Below, piece after piece: positions 7,986 to 16,482 of a DNA stretch of 64,000 bases; positions within the stretch are counted from its first letter, which is position 1, and the number at the start of each line of letters is the position of its first letter. The stretch comes from Sulfotelmatobacter sp049792875 (GTDB lineage Bacteria > Acidobacteriota > Terriglobia > Terriglobales > Acidobacteriaceae), in assembly GCA_049792875.1 (NCBI GenBank), contig JBARBI010000267.1:1-64000 (forward strand), given 5' to 3'. The translations under genes were made by a program, and so were the position numbers. The notes below the pieces were generated by a model, which was given only the letters and a program-made list of their open reading frames with translations, had not been told where the DNA came from and did no database searches.

Positions 7986-8663
7986 CTACGGCTCGCGGAC
8001 TGAACTCGGTACCCCAGCCTTGCGTGCTTCCTCCTGCATGTCGTCAAGCTTCTGCTTGGCGTCCTCCAGGGCTTTTTGTTTGTCGGCAATCTGCTGCTTA
8101 TACTGGGCGTCCTGCTTGTCCCAATCGGCAGAGTTGCGCAACCGGTTGCCGACATCGGCGTACATCGCGGCGGCGCGAATCTGGTATTCGCGCTGCACAA
8201 TGTCGAGTTCCCGCGTCAGCAAATCAATCTGATCCTTCTGAGTCGCGAGCTTGTCCGCCCATTGCTTTATCGCAGCTTGCCGGGCAGTTTCGTCCTCGGG
8301 ACCCTTGGGGGTAGTCGTTGCCGGGGCCTTGGCTTCAGTCGAACTCGCGGTTTTGGCGTCGCCCGCCGCTGGAGTTGTACTGTCCGCCTGTGCAGTCTTG
8401 GCCTGAGCGGAACTATCAGGGGTCGGCGTCGGCGAACCTACAATCGACAGCTTGTCTTCCCGCGGCAGATTGTCGTTGTCAAAAACTTTCGGCTTGGCCT
8501 TGGTTCCCGGATCCTTGCGGACCTGACGCGCATAGTCGCCCAGTGACGCACCTGCAGACGAGTTTTGCGAGGCCGACGGAGCCTGATTCTGGGCGCCCGC
8601 CGGAACGCCAGCCAGCGTCAACAACAGCGCGAATCCGATTCCAGTGCATGCGATACGTTTCAT
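7986..8663 (-). CDS. Secreted coiled-coil protein of unknown function
   Basis: This 225-residue protein has a Sec signal (MKRIACTGIGFALLLTLAGVPAGAQ), an Ala/Thr/Ser/Pro-rich low-complexity region (about 65-130), and a C-terminal region of about 90 residues with strong heptad character (WADKLATQKDQIDLLTREL, then KQQIADKQKALEDAKQKL). It is probably a periplasmic structural or scaffold protein. The start at 8663 has a ggtgggag site. No conserved domain was recognised. Confidence 0.72.
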   Translation of the reverse strand: MKRIACTGIGFALLLTLAGVPAGAQNQAPSASQNSSAGASLGDYARQVRKDPGTKAKPKVFDNDNLPREDKLSIVGSPTPTPDSSAQAKTAQADSTTPAAGDAKTASSTEAKAPATTTPKGPEDETARQAAIKQWADKLATQKDQIDLLTRELDIVQREYQIRAAAMYADVGNRLRNSADWDKQDAQYKQQIADKQKALEDAKQKLDDMQEEARKAGVPSSVREP

Positions 8664-8751
8664 ATCTCCCACCTTTTCCCTTAGGCTTAAGTCTGTTCCG
8701 CCGGAGCGGCCGACTCGACCGCGCCAGTCCAACTCTTCCGGTCAATCCTGA

Positions 8752-9663
8752 TCAATCTCCTGAACGGCCACCCGCCGCTCCCTGCGCGGCTTGTCTTGCG
8801 GTCAAGAATCCTCCAATGCTGCGATCCAGTTGAACCGTCTCATGGGCGATATCAGTAGCGAGTTGCTTCGCCAGTTCGGGATCGCCGCTGTCGGCAAGCT
8901 GTTGCGCATAGCCGGAAATCGTAGTCAGCGACGTCCGCAACTGCAGCGCCATCTCGGCGGAAATTTCTCCCTGCAACGCCTGCTGGCGGCGGATTGCTTC
9001 CAGTTCAGTGACATCGTTGATCAGGCACGCGGCACCCAGCAGACTGCCATCCACCGACGGCACTGGAGAAACCGTCACCGCGATGAAGCGCTGTTCCCCC
9101 GCGGGAGTCTCATATTCGGCTTCCACCTGGCGTCGCTTGGTGTCTTCGCGCAGCACCGCGCTGATCTCGTCTGCCACAAGGACAAGATCGTCCTCGGTTT
9201 CATCCGGAAAGGCGCCAGGCGCTATGAGCCGGGTAGAACTGACCGAGGCGCCCCGAAAGATATCCTCAGGGCTCATGCCGGTGGCGGACGCAAAACCTAG
9301 GATCGCCTTAGCTGCCGGATTGGAAGTCTTGACCAGTCCATTCGTCCCAAAAACCAGCACGCCACAAGAAAGATTCGACAGCACCGCTTGGCTGAAATGC
9401 TCGCTGGTGCGGGCACGATGCTGCTCGGCCTGCGATTGCACCTGCAGTTCGTGCTTCTGCTGCTTGAGCTGCTGGATTACCGTGTTGTACACGTGCAGTG
9501 GCAGAGTCTCCAGCGATGGTGAAGCCGTGGCCGAAAACTCGCCTTCTGCGGAGATGTTTTTCCGCAGCAGCCGCATGAACAGCAAGCCCAACAAAAAGGC
9601 AAAGCTCGCGCAGAACAGCACGACCGCCGCTCGCAGCAGCACCGGGTTGCCCATGATCCTCAC
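8752..9663 (-). CDS. Membrane PAS protein with degenerate kinase helix
   Basis: This 303-residue protein has one N-terminal membrane helix (about 8-32), a coiled linker, a PAS domain (about 85-215, with SCGVLVFGTNGLVKTSNPAAKAILGF), and a C-terminal helix resembling the HisKA dimerisation helix (MALQLRTSLTTISGYAQQL). In active kinases this helix reads HELRTPLT; here the phosphorylated His is a Leu and no ATPase domain follows. It cannot autophosphorylate in the usual way and may be a signal-input or dimerisation partner. Its GTG start overlaps the prepilin peptidase stop (GTGA), so the two are translationally coupled. An in-frame ATG lies three codons on. Confidence 0.78.
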   Translation of the reverse strand: MRIMGNPVLLRAAVVLFCASFAFLLGLLFMRLLRKNISAEGEFSATASPSLETLPLHVYNTVIQQLKQQKHELQVQSQAEQHRARTSEHFSQAVLSNLSCGVLVFGTNGLVKTSNPAAKAILGFASATGMSPEDIFRGASVSSTRLIAPGAFPDETEDDLVLVADEISAVLREDTKRRQVEAEYETPAGEQRFIAVTVSPVPSVDGSLLGAACLINDVTELEAIRRQQALQGEISAEMALQLRTSLTTISGYAQQLADSGDPELAKQLATDIAHETVQLDRSIGGFLTARQAAQGAAGGRSGD

Positions 9664-10580
9664 CAGAGCCCCCCGTACCAGTGCAGAAATCGGTTGCCGA
9701 AGAAGAATGCGACCAGCGCCATGCTTCCCAGAAAGACGCCAAATGGCATCTGGTAGTTACGGTAGACCACTTGCGCCGACTGCCATCCCCGCCGCCGCGC
9801 CGCTTGCGCATTCGCCAGCCGTTTCATAAAGCGCTGCGTGCGCTTCAGCCAGACCACCAATACCGTCGTCAAGCCAAACAACGATCCCGCCAGCGATGCA
9901 GTAAAAATCGTGAAGATGGTCAGTTTCATGCCGAGGAACGCGCCTACCATGGCCATCAGCTTGACGTCGCCAAAGCCCATGCCTTCCGCACCCCGCCAGC
10001 GCAGGTAAATGGCTCCCGCTCCGTAGATGAATGACGCACCCAATGCCGCTCCCAGCAGCGAATCCAGCAGAGACAGCAACCGGACGGACACATCACCGCT
10101 GAACGGCAGATTTACCACCCCCGGCAGAAACTGCGATGCCAGATCATTCACCGGAACCAGCAGGCTGAACACCAGTCCCAGCGCGAGCCCGGGCAGCGTC
10201 ATCTTGTCCGGCAGCAGCTTGGTTTCCGCATCCGTGAAAATCAGTCCCAGCAACAGAAATGCGAACGCGCAATATTTCAGCGTGGAGAGTGTCAGCCCGA
10301 AGAACCAGTAGCAGGCCAGAAACAGCACACCGGTTAACAACTCGATCAGCAAGTAGCGAGGCAAGATCTTGCTCTTGCAATGACGGCATCGCCCGCCCAG
10401 GAGCAGCCAGCTCAGCACCGGAAAATTGTCGTAGAAGGCGATCGGCTGCTTGCACCGGGGGCACGCCGAACGTGGCGTCACCACCGACAGCCCCAGCGGC
10501 AGTCGATAGATACACACGTTCAGAAAGCTGCCGAAGGCCAGCCCTAAGACAAACATCGCCGATGCCATCACAGGATCCAC
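9660..10580 (-). CDS. pilD: Type 4 prepilin peptidase / N-methyltransferase
   Basis: This 306-residue integral membrane aspartyl protease (A24 family) cleaves and N-methylates type IV pilin or type II pseudopilin leaders at the inner membrane. All hallmarks are visible: the GSFLNVCIYRLP start, the four-Cys cytoplasmic module (CPRC ... CRHC) of bifunctional enzymes, and both active-site Asp motifs (FTDAETKLLPD and GFGDVKLM). About eight membrane segments follow. It is encoded away from a pilus cluster in this window and is coupled to the PAS protein downstream. Confidence 0.93.
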   Translation of the reverse strand: MDPVMASAMFVLGLAFGSFLNVCIYRLPLGLSVVTPRSACPRCKQPIAFYDNFPVLSWLLLGGRCRHCKSKILPRYLLIELLTGVLFLACYWFFGLTLSTLKYCAFAFLLLGLIFTDAETKLLPDKMTLPGLALGLVFSLLVPVNDLASQFLPGVVNLPFSGDVSVRLLSLLDSLLGAALGASFIYGAGAIYLRWRGAEGMGFGDVKLMAMVGAFLGMKLTIFTIFTASLAGSLFGLTTVLVVWLKRTQRFMKRLANAQAARRRGWQSAQVVYRNYQMPFGVFLGSMALVAFFFGNRFLHWYGGLW

Positions 10581-10883
10581 GTGGTCTCTGAACAGTCTCG
10601 CAGGCGCTACCCGCGCCTTCGGCGCGAGCCTCTCCTGAAGAACGCTGTCATTTCCTGTTCTTGAGTGGATTATAAGTCGATCATCCGGCGAGGACTAAGG
10701 TACTGAAGTCACTGCCCGAACGGACAGGGGGCGGCAAGACATTGAACATGAGGCGATTACCGCCCGCTCGCGGGAGGACAGGGCCCGGTTCCTTCTGTAG
10801 CTAGGCCGCGCCACGGCGACTGTTTTCAAGAAATGTCTTTGGGAACGGTACGGCTTTCACCGGTGCCGCTGCGTTCAAGTACA
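10581..10883. other. Intergenic region left of the mobile unit
   Basis: This stretch lies between the prepilin peptidase start and the left boundary of the 18.5-kb unit. No ORF or RNA was recognised, only mildly repetitive GC-rich sequence. Confidence 0.4.
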
Positions 10884-10896
10884 GGGGCCTCGCCCC
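10884..10896 (+). repeat. Left copy of the 13-bp target duplication
   Basis: The sequence ggggcctcgcccc is identical, in the same orientation, to 29401-29413. Because the target is itself nearly palindromic, the exact border with the terminal repeat can shift by a few bases. Confidence 0.7.
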
Positions 10897-10916
10897 ATAA
10901 GCGCTAACTTAAGGAA
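10897..10916 (+). repeat. Left terminal inverted repeat
   Basis: The sequence ataagcgctaacttaaggaa is the exact reverse complement of 29381-29400. Similarity ends soon after this point, so only the tip is shared. Confidence 0.8.
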
Positions 10917-11014
10917 CGAGTGTTTCCGAGTAGCCCCGTGACGGGTGGTCGGCAGGGCAGGATTTCTCTTGGGCTTGCCCGTAAGTATGGTGAGAACTAT
11001 TCGACCGGCTGAGG

Positions 11015-12433
11015 CTAATCACGCTCATCGGCTAAGGTGGTATCCACGGGTCGCGCTATCGCGTATTTTGTGACTTTGTATCCTATGTCGCTGCGCGAGA
11101 CTCCCAGCATTCGGGCCGCTTCCGCCTGCACGCCATTCGCCTGTTCCAATGCCCGCTCAATGAGGCCTTTTTCAAAGGTTGTGAGCAGCTCTCGGAGATC
11201 GACGTTAGCTGGCAAGGTTCGAAGCCAATCGCGCATCTCCATCTTCTGGGGTTCAGTTGCTGAGTGGCCTCTATCGTCTATGGGAAGTTCATCAGCGGCA
11301 ATTTCCTCCCGGTGCCCCAGAATGTGAGCCCGCTCCAAGAGGTTCCGCAACTCCCGAATGTTTCCGGGAAACGTGTAGTTCCCGATCTTCTGCAGAGCTT
11401 CCGGACTCATGCGCTTGGGTCGGACCTTCAGGTCCTTCGCTATCTGGGCCGACAATATCTCGCAGAGGCCGGGAATGTCCTCTTTGCGTTCTCGCAACGG
11501 GGGAATGCGAATCGGAACAACCGCCAGCCGGTAGTAGAGATCCTGCCGGAAGACTCCCTGCCGCACTCGTTCCTCGAGGTTGCGGTGGGTTGCAACCAGG
11601 ACCCGTACATCAACCTTGCGAGCCTGCGTGGATCCGACGCGCAGTAATTCGCCATCTACCAGGACGCGAAGCAATTTGGCCTGAGCCGCTGGGGACATCT
11701 CGCCAGCTTCATCCAAGAAAAGGGTTCCGCCATGGGCCGCCTCAAACAGCCCCTGGCGCGCTCGATCTGCGCCTGTGAAAGCTCCTCGTTCATGCCCGAA
11801 GAGTTCGCTCTCCAAGAGAGTTTCAGTGAAAGCTGCACAGTTGACGGCAATCAGCGGCTTCTGGGCCCTGCGGCTGTTCCGATGAATTGCCCTGGCGACA
11901 AGCTCCTTGCCAGTTCCAGTTTCCCCCACAATCAAGACGGTTGCGTCCGTGGGGGCAACGCGGGCAATCTGCTCGCGTACTTCCTTGATTTCGGCGCTGT
12001 TTCCGTAGATAGTATCGGCCCCGAGCAGGTTGCCGACCGTGGATTTGAGGAGTTGATTCTCGCGAAGCAGATTCGTCCGCTCACAAGCGCGCCGCACGGT
12101 TGCCCTGACAACCTCAGGGCTGAAGGGTTTTGTGATGAAGTCAAAGGCTCCATTCCGCATGCTCTCGACAGCAAGCTCAATCGTAGGAACCGCGGTGAGG
12201 AAGATCACCGGCAACGACGGATCGTTCTCTTGTGCGACCGCTAGAACTCTCAGTCCGTCCCCGTCCGGCATCTTCTGGTCCGTGATCACTGCGTCGTATT
12301 CGCGCTCCGTCAGAAGAGGCACAGCGGCCATGACGCCATCGGCCTCGTCGACTGTATGACCGTCGAGGTAAAGTTCCGAACTTAGGACGCGGCGCAAGTT
12401 AGGCTCGTCATCCACAATCAATAGTCTACCCAT
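11015..12433 (-). CDS. NtrC-family sigma-54-dependent response regulator
   Basis: This 472-residue activator has three parts. The receiver domain (1-120) has its phosphorylated Asp at 52 (VITDQKMPD). The AAA+ domain (about 140-375) has Walker A GETGTGKE (170-177), the sigma-54 contact loop GAFTGA (217-222), and Walker B (GGTLFLDEAGEM). The C-terminal Fis-type helix-turn-helix is near 440-465 (QAEAARMLGVSRSDIGYKV). When phosphorylated it should hydrolyse ATP to open sigma-54 polymerase at -24/-12 promoters. Its start overlaps the kinase stop by 8 bp, so the two form a cognate pair. Likely targets are the palindromes at 16259-16288 and 21252-21281 inside the same mobile unit (inference). Confidence 0.94.
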   Translation of the reverse strand: MGRLLIVDDEPNLRRVLSSELYLDGHTVDEADGVMAAVPLLTEREYDAVITDQKMPDGDGLRVLAVAQENDPSLPVIFLTAVPTIELAVESMRNGAFDFITKPFSPEVVRATVRRACERTNLLRENQLLKSTVGNLLGADTIYGNSAEIKEVREQIARVAPTDATVLIVGETGTGKELVARAIHRNSRRAQKPLIAVNCAAFTETLLESELFGHERGAFTGADRARQGLFEAAHGGTLFLDEAGEMSPAAQAKLLRVLVDGELLRVGSTQARKVDVRVLVATHRNLEERVRQGVFRQDLYYRLAVVPIRIPPLRERKEDIPGLCEILSAQIAKDLKVRPKRMSPEALQKIGNYTFPGNIRELRNLLERAHILGHREEIAADELPIDDRGHSATEPQKMEMRDWLRTLPANVDLRELLTTFEKGLIERALEQANGVQAEAARMLGVSRSDIGYKVTKYAIARPVDTTLADERD

Positions 12434-13757
12434 GGCTGGTTGCTCCAGTGTCGGCTGACGCTTCGTCAGAAACCGTCATTGTGAAACATACGTGCCCAGG
12501 TTCATTCCGGGCTACGATCAGGTCTCCTCCTTGAACTTTCGCTATGTTTCTCGAAATCGCTAATCCGAGACCCGTTCCCTGCGGTTTGGTCGTGTAGAAA
12601 GGCTCAAAGATTCTGGACAGCACTTCTTCCGGAATTGGGTCACCCGAATTTTCCACTTGCAGTTCCACGCTTTCGGCCGATGGACGACTACTGCGGACCG
12701 CAACATGTCCCCCCAGCGGCGTGGCATCAATCGCGTTGAGCAGCAGGTTCAGGAGGGCCCTCTGCAACTGCTCACGATCAACGTTCGCACGCAGGCCGTC
12801 GCCACTCTCGACCGAGATCCTGATGTCTTTTTTCGAAGCATGCACGTTGGCAATCTCGGCGATGTAGCCTAGGACATCTGCCATGGCGACTGGATTTCGC
12901 TTAGGCTGACTCGGACGGGCATAGGAAAGGAAATCACTGGTCAGTCTTTCCAGCCGAGCGGCTTCGCTGCGTGCGATGGCGTGCATCTCTCGCCGTTGTT
13001 GTTCCCCGACTTCCGGGCGGTCGGCGGTGATCAGTGAACTCGCAATGATGGAAACCGGGTTCCGAATTTCATGGGCCACTGCGCTAGAGAGGCGGCCCAC
13101 CACGGCGAGTTTCTCTTCGACCATTAGTCGCTCTCGCGTGCGCTCGAGTTCTCGCAGATTGTCGGCCAGCTTTCTTTGATCACTTCGAAGTTGGTTGACC
13201 AGCAGCCAGACCATCGGACCCACGATTGCATACACAACGGAAATGACACCTGCTTCAAAGTACTCGCTGGCATGGACGGGCGGATGAAACGCCGCAAAAT
13301 GCGAGACCCAGAAAAAGGTCACGGAATCCGCAACCGCAATCACACCGATGCAAGCGGGCAGGCTGAAGCGGTAAGCGGCCTGCAAAACAGGCAAGGCGAG
13401 GAGAACAAAGTACGGACTGTCTTCACGATTGGTGAGAAATGTGAGAAGAAGGCTTAAACCGATGTTCAGAGAAATCGAAGCCCAAACGACGACGTCCTCT
13501 AGGGTGTTGCTCAGCGGCCGTGAGCGGGACCAGAGCCAAAGCAATTCCAGCATCTTGAACAGAAAGGCAGCCCCCAGAGTGACCAGCAAGACGGGCGAGG
13601 GTTCGCCTAGTAAAGAAGAAAACAGCGAGTGGAGAAGCAGAAGTGCAGCCAGAACAAAGAGGTTCAGAGTTGCAAAAACCATCTCTTGCTGGCGGAACGA
13701 CTCGTCGAAGCGTGCCAGCATAGCGACGGTTCGCGACTCTGGTTTGTCTTGTGCCAC
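12426..13757 (-). CDS. Membrane sensor histidine kinase
   Basis: This 443-residue kinase has five or six membrane helices spanning about residues 27-190 and little periplasmic sequence, then a short coiled linker, a HisKA domain with the phospho-His at 229 (SAVAHEIRNPVSII), and a HATPase domain with N box (LLNLLLNAIDA), G1 and F box (IFEPFYTTKPQGTGLGL). The multi-helix input module without an extracytoplasmic domain suggests sensing within or at the membrane (inference). It starts at a GTG and runs into the NtrC-type regulator, its presumed partner. It lies in the minus-strand run with the rubrerythrin gene. Confidence 0.92.
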   Translation of the reverse strand: MAQDKPESRTVAMLARFDESFRQQEMVFATLNLFVLAALLLLHSLFSSLLGEPSPVLLVTLGAAFLFKMLELLWLWSRSRPLSNTLEDVVVWASISLNIGLSLLLTFLTNREDSPYFVLLALPVLQAAYRFSLPACIGVIAVADSVTFFWVSHFAAFHPPVHASEYFEAGVISVVYAIVGPMVWLLVNQLRSDQRKLADNLRELERTRERLMVEEKLAVVGRLSSAVAHEIRNPVSIIASSLITADRPEVGEQQRREMHAIARSEAARLERLTSDFLSYARPSQPKRNPVAMADVLGYIAEIANVHASKKDIRISVESGDGLRANVDREQLQRALLNLLLNAIDATPLGGHVAVRSSRPSAESVELQVENSGDPIPEEVLSRIFEPFYTTKPQGTGLGLAISRNIAKVQGGDLIVARNEPGHVCFTMTVSDEASADTGATSHG

Positions 13758-13856
13758 TTTCGATTAGAGTACTCCCACATGGGCAAGTCAAGAGAATGGG
13801 ATTCTTGGTCCAAGCGATGGCGGTCAGCCTGCCAAGTCTGGCCGCCTGAAATGTCT

Positions 13857-14654
13857 TCATGCGTCGTTGCGAGTCTTCCTGCGGATAATTCTCAGACCGG
13901 TGCCCAAGGCCAGTGACAAGAGACCAAACGCTCCTGCCAACGGCACAAGGCTGGCGGTCTTCGGGAGTTCGTTCGCTGCCGGTTCCTCAATGGCAGCCGT
14001 CAAGGTTGGAGCCTCTCGATCTGGTTGAATGAGCATCGGACCTTCAAACGCCACATCTGGCTGTGGCGGCACTCGACCGGTCACAACCGTGTGCCGGGTG
14101 ACGATTTGCTCAGGCGCAACCGTCAGTACCGTTGCTGAAATGCCCATTCCTTTGCGGAGATCGAATACCGTCTTGTCTTTACCGTCGACGTTAAACACGG
14201 TTCCGTCCGGTACCGTGTAGGATTTGTTCTTACCGTCGGGGAAAGACAGGATCAAGTGCGGTCCGTTCACGCTCCAGACCGTTCCCTTGACCGTTCTCAG
14301 AGTTGTGACCTCTTGCGGTGCAGTAACCGTATGAATCTCCTGCGACAGCTTCGTCCCGGGAGTAAGTTCATGCACGGTAAGATCCCTGCCATCAACTTGG
14401 AACCTGAAGTCCTCGCCCAGATTCAACAGTTCCAACTTGCCGTTCTCAAGTTCTACAACAACCTCGTGACCTGAAACGTGGATCACTTCCGCATTCTTGA
14501 CATGAGCTGTTTGAACCTCATGCGTTGGCGGTCCGGTTGTTTTCGTGGTTGATGGGTGCGTAATGTCCTGGGCGGCGATGCCCGCGGTCATAGCGCAAAG
14601 AAACGCCAGTGTCGTAAACGCTAGGGTAACGATCGTGCTCTTGGATTGCTTCAT
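13857..14654 (-). CDS. Exported protein with LPKTA-type C-terminal anchor
   Basis: This 265-residue protein has a Sec signal (MKQSKSTIVTLAFTTLAFLCAMTAGIAAQ) and a mature domain of repeated beta-strand units (VVVELENGKLELLNLGEDF and LILSFPDGKNKSYTVPDGTVFNVDG), each resembling a small barrel repeated about twice. The tail from residue 230 reads LPKTASLVPLAGAF, then a hydrophobic helix and RRK. That layout (motif, membrane helix, basic end) is the design of sortase-type sorting signals, which is notable in a Gram-negative. A ribosome site (aaggag) precedes the ATG, and a candidate sigma-54 promoter lies at 14703-14718. Function unknown; surface or periplasmic location inferred. Confidence 0.8.
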   Translation of the reverse strand: MKQSKSTIVTLAFTTLAFLCAMTAGIAAQDITHPSTTKTTGPPTHEVQTAHVKNAEVIHVSGHEVVVELENGKLELLNLGEDFRFQVDGRDLTVHELTPGTKLSQEIHTVTAPQEVTTLRTVKGTVWSVNGPHLILSFPDGKNKSYTVPDGTVFNVDGKDKTVFDLRKGMGISATVLTVAPEQIVTRHTVVTGRVPPQPDVAFEGPMLIQPDREAPTLTAAIEEPAANELPKTASLVPLAGAFGLLSLALGTGLRIIRRKTRNDA

Positions 14655-14702
14655 TGGTTTTCTCCTTCTGGCAAGAGTGATCTTCCTTGTTGTTCCTCAT
14701 CT

Positions 14703-14718
14703 TGCTCGGCTTGTGCCC
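14703..14718 (-). promoter_or_regulatory. Candidate sigma-54 promoter for the LPKTA protein
   Basis: On the minus strand the sequence reads gggcacaagccgagca. It has GGCAC, a five-base spacer and the -12 GC at correct spacing, 49 bp upstream of the ATG at 14654. The -12 box is otherwise weak (gagca against ttgca). Confidence 0.4.
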
Positions 14719-14882
14719 TTCGAAGACTCTTCGACGACGTAGCGCTTGCGGCCAAGTGCGAAGCGTTCACTCACACTGGTCACGTTCTACCCGTTCTATT
14801 TCGTAGGTCCCGCTCCGACTCGCGACACTGACGACGGCTGGACTGGTGATTCGGATCGCTTTTGAACCAGCCTTCATTTGGC

Positions 14883-15431
14883 TTAGTCCTTTTCCTGTGT
14901 CTCCGTCGGCAGCGCAGCGCTGGCATCCACGGGAGTGGAAGCTACCATTGCCCGCACGCCGAATTCGTGCACGAGCCTGCCCCCGTTGTGGGCGGTATTG
15001 ACCAGCAGCAAAGCGCCCGCGCTGTACAGAACCAGAAACGCCAGCGGCAGAATGGTTGTCGTCAGGCGAGTGTCTGCTCGTTTCAGCAGCCACGGGACTG
15101 CCAACAGCGCAAGGAATATCACCGACAGCACACTGAAAACGGCTTCTGTGCGCTCGGCAAGGGATTCGTGGGTTTCGAGGACCAGTTCCATCCCCGGAGT
15201 CCGTTCGGCGAGCTTGCCTGCAGCTTCCCCTGTCTCGACCGCTACGAAAATTGATGCTGTTCCAACCAACAGCAACAGCATCGCGGCAATCAGATAGGAA
15301 CGGCCCTTGGTCGGCGTCAGCACAGCACCAATGACTATGAAGATCGGGGCAATTAGCAAAAGAGCAATCGGAAAATGAATGATTAATGGGTGCAAGGCAT
15401 CCCAACTCGGAATCGCCGGAAACTGAAGCAT
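14883..15431 (-). CDS. DUF2231 membrane protein
   Basis: This 182-residue protein has four predicted membrane helices. The N-terminal pattern WDALHPLIIHFPIALLL is the hallmark of DUF2231, whose conserved His residues in the first helix suggest metal or heme contact (inference). A second hydrophilic loop contains ETHESLAERTE. The start at 15431 follows an aaggag site with 7-nt spacing; the ORF is open far upstream, but that part overlaps rubrerythrin in another frame. It lies 55 bp after the rubrerythrin stop, in the same orientation, and may support electron transfer or redox chemistry at the membrane. Confidence 0.82.
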   Translation of the reverse strand: MLQFPAIPSWDALHPLIIHFPIALLLIAPIFIVIGAVLTPTKGRSYLIAAMLLLLVGTASIFVAVETGEAAGKLAERTPGMELVLETHESLAERTEAVFSVLSVIFLALLAVPWLLKRADTRLTTTILPLAFLVLYSAGALLLVNTAHNGGRLVHEFGVRAMVASTPVDASAALPTETQEKD

Positions 15432-15486
15432 AAAGGGCTCCTTGGTCCGAAGCAGCGGGCCGCTGTTGCGACGGCCCGGCCCGGTC

Positions 15487-16101
15487 CTAGCTGACCTTCT
15501 CGTACTTGTCCTTATGACTGAAACACGACGGACACTTGGAGAAATCCAATTGCGGCGTCGTGTATCCACAGACGATACACACGTAGTAGTCCTTCTCCTT
15601 GGAGCCTTTGAGTTTGGGAAGGTTATTGAGAACCTCGGAATACAACTTTGCATGTTCGGCTTCCGCTGTCTTGGCGTAGTTGAAGGTCTGGACAGCATCT
15701 CTGTTTCCCTCAGCGCGAGCCTGCTTGAGGAAGTCCGGATACATGGTGTCTCGCTCGTAAGACTCTCCCTTGATGGCGGCTTCAAGGTTTTCCTTGGTGG
15801 ACTTGACGACCGGAGTCTCGATCTTCGCCAGCGGTGTTCCGCCCATCTTCTTGATTACAGCCGCATGGTTAGCGGCGTGAACCTCTTCAGCCTTGGCAGC
15901 GGCGCGGAACAGACTGGCAACTTCACCGTAACCCTCCTCGGCGGCCTTTTCGGCGAACGCGAGGTAACGCGCATGAGCATTGCTTTCGCCGTTGAATCCG
16001 GCCGGTAGGTTGTCGAGGGTTTTCGTCGCCGCGGTAGCCCCGCTTGGCAGGGCAGTCAAGGCAAGCGTGAGGGCAAGCAAACTACAAGCAAACTTCTCCA
16101 T
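15487..16101 (-). CDS. Exported rubrerythrin
   Basis: This 204-residue protein has a clear Sec signal (MEKFACSLLALTLALTALPSGATAA), then a ferritin-like diiron domain with the metal motifs GESNAHARY, AEEVHAANH, GESYERD and AEAEHAKLY, and a C-terminal rubredoxin-like domain with two Cys pairs (CIVC and CPSC). Rubrerythrins reduce hydrogen peroxide using electrons passed through the Cys4 iron site. Nearly all are cytoplasmic, so an exported form is uncommon and suggests peroxide defence in the periplasm. The ATG at 16101 has a tggaga site and gives a normal signal peptide. It is first in the minus-strand run that includes the kinase and activator, behind a candidate sigma-54 promoter. Confidence 0.9.
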   Translation of the reverse strand: MEKFACSLLALTLALTALPSGATAATKTLDNLPAGFNGESNAHARYLAFAEKAAEEGYGEVASLFRAAAKAEEVHAANHAAVIKKMGGTPLAKIETPVVKSTKENLEAAIKGESYERDTMYPDFLKQARAEGNRDAVQTFNYAKTAEAEHAKLYSEVLNNLPKLKGSKEKDYYVCIVCGYTTPQLDFSKCPSCFSHKDKYEKVS

Positions 16102-16160
16102 ACCCGGTATTCTCCATTTCAATGAACGGCGATCTTATCCAGATCGCTCACAGAGAGTAG

Positions 16161-16176
16161 GGCACGGCTTGGGCCA
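16161..16176 (-). promoter_or_regulatory. Candidate sigma-54 promoter for rubrerythrin operon
   Basis: The minus-strand sequence tggcccaagccgtgcc has TGGC, a correct spacer and the -12 GC. It lies 60 bp upstream of the rubrerythrin ATG. The corresponding position in the second control region (21152-21167) reads tggcacacgccgtgcc, which is closer to consensus. Confidence 0.55.
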
Positions 16177-16258
16177 ACCACCGATTTGTGCCAAGTTGCG
16201 CAGAACAAACAGCAAGGCCGAGACGATTTCAGCCGCAATCCCCCGCATGTCAAAGGAA

Positions 16259-16288
16259 TCGGACAGAGAATGTCAGAACCATCGGACA
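16259..16288. promoter_or_regulatory. Candidate enhancer for the NtrC-type activator, copy 1
   Basis: A cluster of half sites: tcggac (16259), tgtcaga (16271) and tcggaca (16282). The last two form a palindrome with one mismatch. It lies about 85 bp from the minus-strand promoter and about 180 bp upstream of the plus-strand one, typical distances for enhancer-binding proteins. It is conserved in copy 2 at 21252-21281. Confidence 0.6.
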
Positions 16289-16466
16289 TCACAACAGGCG
16301 TCGGGTCAGTTCGGTCATCTCACTCATCTTCGCGCCAAAGCAGGTGAACGCTGACAGCAGATTCGGAATGGTCTTATCGGGTTTGTTCTCTGTTGCTTGG
16401 CGTTTTCCTTCCGGCATCGAAATTCCAAGAGTAAAGACTTGTAAGCACCTTCCACCTCGCCTGCGA

Positions 16467-16482
16467 CGGCACTCCACATGCA
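16467..16482 (+). promoter_or_regulatory. Candidate sigma-54 promoter for the MacAB-type operon
   Basis: The sequence cggcactccacatgca matches the -24 box GGCAC and the -12 GC at the required spacing. The same element (cggcactcaacatgca) occupies the equivalent place in the second control region. It lies 159 bp upstream of the membrane-fusion gene. Confidence 0.6.
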
